NCBI RefSeq assembly: GCF_027594785.1
Contig: NZ_CP075584.1
Location: 1,054,001-1,118,000, forward strand
DNA length: 64,000 nucleotides
Origin: Cryobacterium breve
GTDB taxonomy: Bacteria; Actinomycetota; Actinomycetes; Actinomycetales; Microbacteriaceae
Direction of reading: 5' to 3'
Shown: positions 44,413 to 52,854 of the stretch, piece after piece
Layout of the letters: the number at the start of each line of letters is the position of its first letter
Position numbering within the stretch: the first letter of the stretch is position 1
Notes under the pieces: model-generated
Told to the model about the DNA's origin: nothing
Database searches by the model: none
The model's input: only the letters and a program-made list of their open reading frames with translations
Translations under genes and position numbers: made by a program

Positions 44413-45952
44413 GTGACCTATCTGCCCGTGACGCATGAACCAGAGCCTGCGCCCGCAGTGGCGATCCCGGCCCACCCACCGGCAGCTGGCCCCGCTGTAT
44501 TTCGGGGTTCTCGGCCTGGTGATCTCCGTCGCGGCATCCTGGAACCCGTCCTATTGGGGCGACGAGGCCGCGAGCGTGATGTCCGCGGAGCGTTCCTTGC
44601 CATCGCTGTTCCGGATGCTCGGAACGATCGACGCCGTTCACGGTGCGTACTACCTGATGCTGCATTTCTGGATCGACCTCTTCGGGGCATCCGAGTTCTC
44701 GACACGGCTCCCGAGCGCGATTGCCATCGGTGTCGCAACGGCGGGAACCTTCACCCTCGCCCGGATGCTGACCGGCGCCCGGGTCGCCTGGATCGCCGCC
44801 ATCGTCTTCGCGGTACTCCCCGGGTGACGTACATGGGCGCAGAGGCACGGTCGACGGCGGTCGCGGCGGCCATCGCCGTCTGGCTCGTCGTGCTGCTCGT
44901 GCACCTCATCCGAGCCGGCACAGCGAGCCGGCCGGTACGCACCTGGCTGTGGATCGGCTTCACCGCGCTCTTCGCCCTCGGAATCTACGTCTTCCTCTAC
45001 ATCGCGCTCCTCGTCCCCGTGCTCGGGATCGCCGTATTCCTGCTCGCACCGGAACGGGCCCGGCGCCGCGGGCAGCTGATCGCCTGGGCGGCTGCCACCG
45101 TTGTCGGCCTCGCCATCGCGGCTCCGGTGCTGCTCGCGGGCGTGAGCCAGAAGGACCAGCTCTCGTTCATCGGTCGCCGCGCCCAGACGAGCGTGCTCGA
45201 CGCGGCGGTCAACCAGTGGTTCGGGAACGTCCCTGCTGCACTCATCGCCTGGGCACTGATCCTGCTCGCGGTCGGGCTCGCGTGGTTCGGACGCGGACGG
45301 GTGCCCATACTCGAAGGCACCAGGGCGGCGTTCGGCGTCATGCTCGCCTGGATGCTGATACCGAGCGCGGCCCTGCTGATCGGCACCCATGTCGTCACGC
45401 CGATGTACTCGCTGCGCTACCTCTCCATCTGCACGCCGGCCGCCGCGATCGCGCTCGGGATCGCCCTGGCCTGGATCAGGCCCCGGTGGGCCGGGATCAC
45501 GGCACTCGTGCTGCTCGTCGCCGCCGTCGTGCCGAGTTACATCGACCAGCGCGGCCCGTACGCGAAGAACTCCGGGAGCGATTGGCGCCAGGCTGCGGCC
45601 ATCGTCGAGGCCGGTGCGCACCCCGGCGACGCGATCGTGTTCGACGAGAGCGTGCGACCCTCCCGGAAACCGCGGCTCGCGTTGCACCTGTACCCGCAAT
45701 CCTTCACGGGGCTGCACGATGTGACTCTCGACACGGCATACGGGGATACCGGATCGCTCTGGGACACCACCCTGCCGCTCACAAGCGTCCTCGATTCCCT
45801 CGCGGGCACCGATACGGTATGGCTGGTGCAGTATTCGGGCAGCAGCGAGGAAAAGGCAGGCACCGACCTGCGTACGCTGCGCGACCTCCGGATTTTCCGT
45901 CGCCTCAACGGCCACGGTCATACACACAACAATCACCGAACTGACAAGGTAG
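44413..45952 (+). CDS. GT39/ArnT-like membrane mannosyltransferase, three apparent frameshifts
   Basis: This multi-helix membrane glycosyltransferase has WNPSYWGDEAASVMSAERS near residue 38, the acidic first loop typical of GT-C enzymes, and DAVHGAYYLMLHFW near 70. It uses polyprenyl-phosphate sugars; the adjacent Ppm1 homologue makes polyprenyl-phosphomannose, so mannosyl transfer is likely. TAACGT lies 6 nt before GTG 44413 (leaderless). Needed corrections are GAGCCTG to GAGCTG at 44443-44449, one extra C near 44820, and one G fewer near 45911. The last correction gives the ending ATVIHTTITELTR and TAG at 45950, 5 nt before ppm1. Read literally, the second half would fuse to Ppm1. Confidence 0.72.
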
Positions 45953-45957
45953 TTTTC

Positions 45958-46698
45958 ATGGCACAGACACTGGTCATCATCCCGACCTACAACGAACGCG
46001 AGAACATCAATCCGATCGTTGCCCGGGTGCGCGCGAGCGTCCCGACCGCGGACATCCTCGTCGTCGACGACGCGTCCCCCGACGGCACCGGCCAGCTCGC
46101 CGACGCCATCGCCGCGGCCGACTCCCAGGTGCACGTCCTGCACCGCACGAAGAAGAACGGCCTCGGAGCCGCCTACCTCGAGGCCTTCGGCTGGGGCCTC
46201 TCCCGCGGCTACGATGAACTCGTGCAGCTCGACTCCGACGGTTCGCACCAGCCGGAGCAGCTCCCCGACCTGCTCGCGGCGGCGAAGACCGCCGACGTCG
46301 TGATGGGATCGCGCTGGGTTCCCGGCGGGGCCGTGCAGAACTGGCCGTGGCACCGCCGCGCGCTGTCCCGCGGCGGATCGACATACTCGCGCCTGGTACT
46401 TCGCCTCCGTCAGCACGATGTCACCGGCGGCTACCGCGTGTACACGGCGCATGCCCTCGAACGCATGGACCTCGCGAGCGTCGAGAGCCTGGGCTATTGC
46501 TTCCAGATCGACATGCTGCTCACGAGCGTGCGGGCCGGCCTGACCGTCATCGAGGTGCCGATCACCTTCGTCGAGCGCGTGCTCGGCTCGTCCAAGATGA
46601 GCGGAAGCATCGTCGTCGAAGCGATGGCCCGCGTCACCCTCTGGGGCCTGACGGGCAAGGGCGCCCGACGTTCCGTTGTCGCCGCCGCCAAAAGCTGA
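45958..46698 (+). CDS. Polyprenol monophosphomannose synthase (Ppm1/DPM1-like GT2)
   Basis: This 246-residue GT2 enzyme has LVIIPTYNERENINPIVARV at the N-terminus, VVDDASPDGTGQLAD near residue 37, the metal motif LVQLDSDGSHQPEQLP near 93, and VTGGYRVYTAHALE near 160. It transfers mannose from GDP-mannose to polyprenyl phosphate at the inner membrane face. It feeds the GT39-type enzyme encoded immediately upstream. ATG 45958 follows AAGGTAG at a suitable distance. Length and motifs are normal for the actinobacterial catalytic domain without the acyltransferase domain. Confidence 0.9.
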   Translation: MAQTLVIIPTYNERENINPIVARVRASVPTADILVVDDASPDGTGQLADAIAAADSQVHVLHRTKKNGLGAAYLEAFGWGLSRGYDELVQLDSDGSHQPEQLPDLLAAAKTADVVMGSRWVPGGAVQNWPWHRRALSRGGSTYSRLVLRLRQHDVTGGYRVYTAHALERMDLASVESLGYCFQIDMLLTSVRAGLTVIEVPITFVERVLGSSKMSGSIVVEAMARVTLWGLTGKGARRSVVAAAKS

Positions 46699-46717
46699 CT
46701 CTGCGGGGGCGACTTCG

Positions 46718-46766
46718 GGTCAGAATGACTATATGATGGGTTCACCCAGTTAGAGTCATACTGACC
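46718..46766 (+). promoter_or_regulatory. Paired operator upstream of nrtR
   Basis: GGTCAGAATGACT (46718-46730) and AGTCATACTGACC (46754-46766) are inverted copies with a single mismatch, centred 36 bp apart in front of nrtR. They look like two regulator sites, probably for NrtR autoregulation. The assignment to NrtR is by position. Confidence 0.5.
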
Positions 46767-46786
46767 TTTACCTAGTGGATGCCCCC

Positions 46787-47503
46787 ATGAGCGCTCAATC
46801 CGCCGTCGCACTCGCCGTGTCGACCGTGATCTTCGCGCTGCGCTCCGACGCGGAATCCGACTTCAAGACGCTGTGGCTGCCGCTGGTCCGCCGTACCAGG
46901 GAGCCGTACCTCGACCAGTGGGCGTTGCCCGGTGGCGGCCTGCCCGGCGACGAAGAACTCGCCGCGGCCGCCGCCCGCACCCTCCGCGAGACGACCGGCC
47001 TCGCGCCGAAGTACCTCGAGCAGCTCTACACCTTCGGGGACCCTGGCCGCTCGACCGGGGGCCGCGTGGTGTCCGTCGTCTACTGGGCGCTCGTCGAGTC
47101 CGGCGAGGCCGACCTCGCCGTCGTCGGCGAGAACGTGCGCTGGTTCCCCGCCGACCGCCTGCCGCGGCTCGCCTTCGACCACAACCGGATCGTCGAGTAC
47201 GCCCTGTGGCGGCTGCGGACCAAGGTCGAATATTCCCGGATCGCCCACGCCTTCCTCGGCGAGACCTTCACGCTCTCCCAACTGCGCGACGTGCACGAGG
47301 CCGTTCTGCAGAAATCCCTCGACCCCGCCAATTTCCGCCGCACGATCGAGGCATCCGGTTCGATCGTCGATACCGGCGAACGTGTCGCAGGCACCCGGCA
47401 CCGCCCGCCACGGCTCTACCGGTACAACGACTGCGGACGGCAGGACGAACCGGATCCCTTCGGCCCGGAACCCGCCACCACCGCCATCCCCGCCACGAAC
47501 TGA
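46787..47503 (+). CDS. nrtR: NrtR-like NUDIX transcriptional regulator of NAD synthesis
   Basis: The N-terminal Nudix-like domain (WALPGGGLPGDEELAAAAARTLRETTGL near residues 45-75) departs from the catalytic GX5EX7REUXEEXGU box, as in NrtR regulators that sense ADP-ribose. The C-terminal winged helix (FTLSQLRDVHEAVLQKSLDPANFRRTI near 150-178) is characteristic of NrtR. The protein has 238 residues. It lies 44 nt upstream of nadA in the same orientation, so it is expected to repress nadABC when ADP-ribose is low. ATG 46787 is preferred over GTG 46775; neither has a clear Shine-Dalgarno. Confidence 0.87.
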   Translation: MSAQSAVALAVSTVIFALRSDAESDFKTLWLPLVRRTREPYLDQWALPGGGLPGDEELAAAAARTLRETTGLAPKYLEQLYTFGDPGRSTGGRVVSVVYWALVESGEADLAVVGENVRWFPADRLPRLAFDHNRIVEYALWRLRTKVEYSRIAHAFLGETFTLSQLRDVHEAVLQKSLDPANFRRTIEASGSIVDTGERVAGTRHRPPRLYRYNDCGRQDEPDPFGPEPATTAIPATN

Positions 47504-47547
47504 ACCACCGTGTACAACGCTTTGTGTGAACATCGAGGAGTTACAGC

Positions 47548-48873
47548 ATGACCATCGCATCGGTCGACCGCACCATTCGCCTGATCAGCACGGGCACCGC
47601 GCCCGGAAGCACCTGCAGCCCGCAGCTGGCCTCCGGACCCTGGGAATTCGACTCCGGTACCCCCGGCTACGGTCCCGGTTCTTCCATGGGCGATGTCCTC
47701 CCGACCGGGTCCCCGCGCCAGGGCGCCCTGCCCGAGCGCTACCGCACCGCCACCGCTGACGAACTCGATGCGCGCATCCGCTCCGCCAAGGCCACCCTCG
47801 GCGACCGGGTCGTGATTCTCGGTCACTTCTACCAGCGCTCGGAGGTCCTCGAACACGCCGACTTCGTCGGTGACTCCTTCCAGCTCGCGCAGGCGACGAA
47901 GAGCCGCCCCGACGCCGAGGCGATCGTGTTCTGCGGCGTGCACTTCATGGCCGAGACCGCAGACCTCCTCTCCGGGCCGGACCAGGCGGTCATCCTGCCC
48001 AACCTCGCCGCCGGCTGTTCGATGGCGGACATGGCCGACATCGACTCGGTCACCGACTGCTGGGAACAGCTCGAAGAGCTCTACGGCACCGAGCCGGATG
48101 CCTCCGGCCGGGTCCCGGTGATCCCGGTCACCTACATGAACTCCTCGGCCGCCCTCAAAGCGTTCTGCGGAGCCAACGGCGGCATCGTCTGCACCTCCTC
48201 GAACGCCGAGACGGTGCTGACCTGGGCGTTCGAACGCGGCCAGCGGGTGCTCTTCTTCCCCGACCAGCACCTCGGCCGGAACACCGCGAAGGCGATGGGG
48301 GTCCCGCTCGAGCGGATGCCGATGTGGAACCCGCGCAAGCCCCTCGGCGGCAGCACCGAGACTGAACTCGACGCCGCCCAGGTCATCCTCTGGCACGGAT
48401 TCTGCAGCGTTCACAAGCGCTTCACGGTCGACCAGATCACCGCCGCACGCGCAGAGCACCCCGGCGTCCGGGTCATCGTGCACCCGGAGTGCCCGATGGC
48501 GGTCGTCGACGCCGCAGACGAATACGGCTCGACCGACTACATCAAGAAGGCCATCGAAGCCGCCCCCGCCGGGTCGACATTCGCGATCGGCACCGAGATC
48601 AACCTCGTGCAGCGCCTCGCAGCCGAGCACCCCGAGCACACCATCTTCTGCCTCGACCCCGTCGTCTGCCCGTGCTCGACGATGTACCGCATCCACTCCG
48701 GCTATCTCGCCTGGGTGCTCGAAGCCCTCGTCGGCGAGGACGGGCAGCCGCCCGCCGTGCTCAACCGCATCGAGGTCCCTGCGACCGACGCCACGAACGC
48801 CCGGGTCGCCCTCGAGCGGATGCTCGCCGCGCGTCCTCCCGTCGGTGCGCCGACGAGCGGAGCACGCGCGTGA
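47548..48873 (+). CDS. nadA: Quinolinate synthase
   Basis: This 441-residue [4Fe-4S] enzyme condenses iminoaspartate with dihydroxyacetone phosphate to quinolinate. Candidate cluster cysteines are in VFCGVHFMAE near residue 129, GFCSVHKRF near 285, and VVCPCSTMYR near 374-376. ILGHFYQRSEVLEHADFVGDSF near residues 91-112 matches the substrate loop. The N-terminal 60 residues are an extension usual in actinobacteria. ATG 47548 has GAGGAG 8 nt upstream. GTG of nadB overlaps its stop. The downstream cysteine desulfurase could build its cluster. Confidence 0.94.
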   Translation: MTIASVDRTIRLISTGTAPGSTCSPQLASGPWEFDSGTPGYGPGSSMGDVLPTGSPRQGALPERYRTATADELDARIRSAKATLGDRVVILGHFYQRSEVLEHADFVGDSFQLAQATKSRPDAEAIVFCGVHFMAETADLLSGPDQAVILPNLAAGCSMADMADIDSVTDCWEQLEELYGTEPDASGRVPVIPVTYMNSSAALKAFCGANGGIVCTSSNAETVLTWAFERGQRVLFFPDQHLGRNTAKAMGVPLERMPMWNPRKPLGGSTETELDAAQVILWHGFCSVHKRFTVDQITAARAEHPGVRVIVHPECPMAVVDAADEYGSTDYIKKAIEAAPAGSTFAIGTEINLVQRLAAEHPEHTIFCLDPVVCPCSTMYRIHSGYLAWVLEALVGEDGQPPAVLNRIEVPATDATNARVALERMLAARPPVGAPTSGARA

Positions 48874-50579
48874 CGCCCGCGGCACCGATCGCACCCGTCG
48901 CACCGTCGCTCCGGATCCTCGTCATCGGCAGCGGCCTCGCCGGGCTCATCGCCGCGGTGCGCGCGACCGACGCGGGTCACTCCGTCACCCTGGTGACCAA
49001 GCAGGGGCTCCCGGACAGCAATACCCGCTACGCGCAGGGCGGCATAGCCGCAGCCATGTTCCCCGACGACTCCGTCGACCTGCACATCCTCGACACCCTC
49101 CGCGCAGGGGCAGGGCTCTGCGACCCGGCAGCCGTCGAGGTACTGTGCAGCGAAGGACCGGCCAGGGTCCGCGACCTGATCCGCTTCGGCGTCGACTTCG
49201 ACAGGGACGACTCCGGTGTCACGCGCGGCCTCGAGGCCGCCCACTCCCGCTCCCGGGTGCTGCACGCCGGCGGGGACGCGACCGGCGCCGCGATCGAAGC
49301 AGCACTCGTTTCGACCGTCCGCGAACGGGCCGCCCGCTCGGATCAGACCCCGGGGATCCCCCGTGTCCGGATCCGGGAGCACACCATGCTCGTCGACCTC
49401 CTCGTCGCGGGAGACCGAGTGACCGGAGCCTCCCTGCTCGGGCCGGACGGGCTTGTGCACCAGGTCGACGCCGACGCGGTGATCCTCGCCACCGGCGGGG
49501 CAGGCTCGCTCTTCCCGCACACCACCAATCCCGCGCTCGCGACCGGCGATGGCGTCGCGGCGGCCTGGCGGGCGGGCGCGGCGATCGCCGACCTCGAGTT
49601 CTACCAGTTCCACCCGACCGCCCTCGCGGTGCCCGGAACCCCGCTCGTCTCAGAGGCGGTTCGCGGCGAGGGCGCCGTGCTGCTCAACGCTCGCGGCGAG
49701 CGCTTCATGCTCGCCATCCACCCCGGCGCCGAACTCGCCCCCCGCGACATCGTCGCCCGGAGCATCGCCCGCGAAATGTCCGCCCAGGGCGGCACACCCG
49801 TGCTCCTCGACGCGACCGGCCTCGGCAGGGAGCTGCTCGAAACCCGCTTCCCGACGATCACGGCCGCGTGCCTCTCCGCCGGGATCGACTGGGCCGTCGA
49901 GCCCATCCCCGTCGCACCGGCCGCCCACTACTGGATGGGCGGCGTCAGCACAGACCTGTGGGGCCGCACCTCCCTGCCCGGCCTCTACGCCGTCGGCGAG
50001 ACCGCCAGGACCGGAACCCACGGCGCCAATCGCCTCGCCTCGAACTCCCTGCTGGAGGCCGCAGTCTTCGCCGACCGCGCCGTGCGCGCCCTCGGTACCG
50101 GCCCGGCCCACGTCGAGGGCCTGAACCTCCCGCAGACGCCGGCGAACAGCCACGCCTCCGACGCGACGGCTCCCGCCCTGGCCGTCGACGGACCCGGAGC
50201 GCCTGTCGACCGCGCCGAACTCCAGCGCCTGATGTGGGACGCGGCCGGGGTGCTGCGCGACGGTGACGGGCTCGCCGCCGCATCCGCTGCCCTCGCCGGC
50301 TGGAAGCACCCGGCGCCCACCGGTCGGGACGCGACCCCGGCCGACCGGGTGCGCACCGTCGAAGACGGCAACCTGCTCGACCTCGCGAGGATCACCGTTG
50401 CCTCCGCACTCGCCCGGGAGGAATCCCGGGGAGCGCACTACCGCGCCGACTTCCCCGAGAGCCGCCTGGAACTCGCCCACAGCCAGTCCTGGATGCGTCC
50501 CGTTGATTCCGACGATCCGTTCCTCGTGCTCGAATCCCCTGGGCGCACCCGAGAGGCCGAGGAGGCCATCGCATGCTGA
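48870..50579 (+). CDS. nadB: L-aspartate oxidase
   Basis: This 569-residue FAD enzyme makes iminoaspartate for NadA. The FAD fold starts LVIGSGLAGLIAAVRA near residue 16. Substrate-site regions TRYAQGGIAAA near 50, HPTALAVPGTPLVSEAVRGEGAVL near 248 and ARTGTHGANRLASNSLLEA near 380 are all present, matching the succinate dehydrogenase/aspartate oxidase superfamily. GTG 48870 overlaps the nadA stop, and the nadC ATG lies inside its last codons (7-nt overlap), so all three are translationally coupled. Confidence 0.94.
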   Translation: MTPAAPIAPVAPSLRILVIGSGLAGLIAAVRATDAGHSVTLVTKQGLPDSNTRYAQGGIAAAMFPDDSVDLHILDTLRAGAGLCDPAAVEVLCSEGPARVRDLIRFGVDFDRDDSGVTRGLEAAHSRSRVLHAGGDATGAAIEAALVSTVRERAARSDQTPGIPRVRIREHTMLVDLLVAGDRVTGASLLGPDGLVHQVDADAVILATGGAGSLFPHTTNPALATGDGVAAAWRAGAAIADLEFYQFHPTALAVPGTPLVSEAVRGEGAVLLNARGERFMLAIHPGAELAPRDIVARSIAREMSAQGGTPVLLDATGLGRELLETRFPTITAACLSAGIDWAVEPIPVAPAAHYWMGGVSTDLWGRTSLPGLYAVGETARTGTHGANRLASNSLLEAAVFADRAVRALGTGPAHVEGLNLPQTPANSHASDATAPALAVDGPGAPVDRAELQRLMWDAAGVLRDGDGLAAASAALAGWKHPAPTGRDATPADRVRTVEDGNLLDLARITVASALAREESRGAHYRADFPESRLELAHSQSWMRPVDSDDPFLVLESPGRTREAEEAIAC

Positions 50580-51457
50580 GCACCACCGCCATCGACACCG
50601 TGGTGCGCGCGGCACTCGTCGAGGACGCCCCCTGGGGCGACTTGACCTCCGAGGCGCTCATCCCCGCAGACGCCACGGCGACCGCGAGGCTCGTCGCCCG
50701 CGAACCCGGCGTCTTCAGCGGAGGCGCCGTCTTCGGATCCGCCTTCCGCCTCACCGACCCCGCCATCACGGTCACCCTGCTGACCAGCGACGGCGCTCCG
50801 TTCGCCACCGGCGACGTGCTCGCCGAGGTCACCGGCCCCGCAAGGGGGATTCTGCAGGCCGAACGCATCGGACTCAATTTCGTACAGCGGATGAGCGGCA
50901 TCGCGACGCTCACGGCCCAATACGTCGCCGAAACCGAGGGCACCCACGCCCGCATCGTCGACACCCGCAAGACCACCCCGGGGCTGCGGGCCTTCGAGCG
51001 CGCCGCCGTCCGCGACGGCGGAGGCCACAACCATCGCTTCAGCCTGTCCGACGCAGTGATGGCCAAGGACAACCACCTCGCCATCCTGCAGTCCGGCGGA
51101 CTCGGCCTGACCGAGGCCCTCCTGCTCGTGCGCGACCGGATCTCGCACACAACGCACCTCGAGGTCGAAGTGGACCGCATCGACCAGATCGAAGCCGTGC
51201 TCGCGGCCCGTGTCGACACGATCATGCTCGACAACTTCGGCCCCGAGCAGCTCGCCGAAGGCGTGCGCCTGGTCGCGGGCCGCGCCATCGTGGAGGCGAG
51301 CGGCGGAGTGAACCTCGACACGGTCAGGGCCATCGCGGCATCCGGCGTCGACGTGATCTCCGTCGGTGCGCTCACCCACAGCGTGCGCTCACTCGACCTC
51401 GGCCTCGACGTCGTCGTGGTCGCCGGCACGGAACTCGACGGCGCCGTCCGGAACTGA
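50573..51457 (+). CDS. nadC: Nicotinate-nucleotide pyrophosphorylase (carboxylating)
   Basis: This 294-residue quinolinate phosphoribosyltransferase has EDAPWGDLTSEALIP near residue 17, ERIGLNFVQRMSGIATLTAQYV near 99, VDTRKTTPGLRAFERAAVRDGGGHNHR near 128 (substrate and PRPP residues), EVEVDRIDQ near 197 and EASGGVNLDTVRAIAASGVDVISVG near 242. It completes de novo synthesis of nicotinate mononucleotide. It overlaps nadB by 7 nt. iscS follows 35 nt later with its own AAGGAG. Confidence 0.95.
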   Translation: MLSTTAIDTVVRAALVEDAPWGDLTSEALIPADATATARLVAREPGVFSGGAVFGSAFRLTDPAITVTLLTSDGAPFATGDVLAEVTGPARGILQAERIGLNFVQRMSGIATLTAQYVAETEGTHARIVDTRKTTPGLRAFERAAVRDGGGHNHRFSLSDAVMAKDNHLAILQSGGLGLTEALLLVRDRISHTTHLEVEVDRIDQIEAVLAARVDTIMLDNFGPEQLAEGVRLVAGRAIVEASGGVNLDTVRAIAASGVDVISVGALTHSVRSLDLGLDVVVVAGTELDGAVRN

Positions 51458-51492
51458 CCCGTAACCGCCAGCAGCCACCGAAGGAGCCCGGA

Positions 51493-52638
51493 GTGATCTA
51501 CCTCGACAACGCAGCGACGACGCCCGTGCGCCGCGAAGTCCTCGAGGCGATCTGGCCGGTGCTCACGACCGGCTACGGCAATCCCTCGAGCCACCACCGG
51601 GTCGGCGAGGCCGCCGCGGCAGCCCTCGCCGATGCGCGCGCGACCGTCGCCGCCGTCCTCGGCTGCCGCCCCGCCGAAGTGCTGTTCACGAGCGGCGGCA
51701 CCGAGTCGGACAACCTCGCGATCAAGGGCATCGCCCTCGCCTCGCCCCGAGGCCGGCACCTGATCGTGTCCGCGATCGAACACGAAGCGGTCCTCGAGTC
51801 CTGCGACTACCTGCGCCGGTTGCACGGCTTCGAGGTCACGGTGCTCCCGGTGGATGCCCAGGGGTGCGTCGATCCCGAAGAGCTCGCCCGCGCCCTCACG
51901 CCCACAACGACCCTGGTCTCAGTGCAGTACGCCAACAACGAGGTCGGCACGGTACAGCCGATCACCGAGCTGTCCGCTCTCGCCGGCGCCCAGGGCGTGC
52001 CGTTCCACACCGACGCCGTCCAGGCAGCCGGCTGGTTGCCGCTCTCCGTCGCCCGGCTCGGGGTGGACGCGCTCAGCATCTCCGGGCACAAGCTCGGCGC
52101 GCCCCAGGGAACGGGGGCGCTCTTCGTGCGCCGCCGCGTCAGGCTCGAACCCGTCCAGCATGGCGGCGGCCAGGAGCGCGGCACCCGAAGCGGCACCGAG
52201 AACGTCGCAGGGGCCGTCGGCCTCGCGACGGCGATGCGGCTTGCCGAGACCGAACGCGCAGCGAACGCTCCCCGCGTCGCGGCCCTCCGCGACGCTTTCA
52301 TTGCCGAAGTCCTCGCCGCAGCCCCCGGCGCACGTCTCACCGGGCATCCGCTGCAGCGCTTGCCGGGTACGGCGTCGTTCGTATTCCCAGGCACGAGCGG
52401 CGAGGCCGTCCTGCTCGAGCTGGAGGGTGAGGGCATCGTCTGCTCGAGCGGCTCGGCGTGTGCGGCGGGCAGCGACGAGCCCTCGCCCTCCCTCACCGCC
52501 ATGGGGTTCCCCGCAGAGGTCGCCCAGACCGCAGTCCGCTTCACGCTCAGCGTGTCGACGACCGGCGCTGAACTCTCCGAAACCGCCCGCGCCGTCGGTC
52601 TCGCGGTCGCGACGATTCGAGGGCTCGGCCGACGTTAA
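51493..52638 (+). CDS. Cysteine desulfurase (NifS/IscS family)
   Basis: This 381-residue PLP enzyme has YLDNAATTPVRREVLEAI at the N-terminus, TSGGTESDNLAIKG near 72, the PLP lysine in SISGHKLGAPQGTGAL near 201, and the sulfur-accepting Cys in GIVCSSGSACAAGSDEPS near 320. It donates sulfur for Fe-S clusters. Placement after nadABC suggests it serves the NadA cluster. GTG 51493 has AAGGAG 7 nt upstream. The gene is the last of the nad operon; a 21-nt palindrome lies 23 nt downstream. Confidence 0.93.
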   Translation: MIYLDNAATTPVRREVLEAIWPVLTTGYGNPSSHHRVGEAAAAALADARATVAAVLGCRPAEVLFTSGGTESDNLAIKGIALASPRGRHLIVSAIEHEAVLESCDYLRRLHGFEVTVLPVDAQGCVDPEELARALTPTTTLVSVQYANNEVGTVQPITELSALAGAQGVPFHTDAVQAAGWLPLSVARLGVDALSISGHKLGAPQGTGALFVRRRVRLEPVQHGGGQERGTRSGTENVAGAVGLATAMRLAETERAANAPRVAALRDAFIAEVLAAAPGARLTGHPLQRLPGTASFVFPGTSGEAVLLELEGEGIVCSSGSACAAGSDEPSPSLTAMGFPAEVAQTAVRFTLSVSTTGAELSETARAVGLAVATIRGLGRR

Positions 52639-52660
52639 ATCAGGCCGTGGAATCTGCGGA

Positions 52661-52681
52661 ATTTCTACGAATCGTAGAAAT
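52661..52681. promoter_or_regulatory. 21-nt perfect palindrome between the nad operon and adhE
   Basis: ATTTCTACGA (52661-52670) and TCGTAGAAAT (52672-52681) pair perfectly around one base. The site is 23 nt past the iscS stop and 173 nt before adhE. It could be an operator for adhE or a terminator without a T tract. The rest of the 216-nt gap is more AT-rich than its surroundings and shows no gene. Confidence 0.45.
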
Positions 52682-52854
52682 CGAAGAGCTGATCACGTCG
52701 GATGAAAAACAGGCCTTCAATCAGCCAAAATGCTCAATTGAAACGTGGAAATGCCGACGCCCTGCCCATCGATAAAGATGCGTCCCTCGGCGTGGGGTCG
52801 TAAGCTTGCCTAAAGAGGCGAAAAGCCCAAGTTGGGCCGCCGAAGAGGGGCACC

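Noticed and set aside
44650..46452. A 600-codon minus-strand open frame opposite GT39 and ppm1
   Set aside because: It has shadow composition with no motif; the plus-strand genes explain the region.
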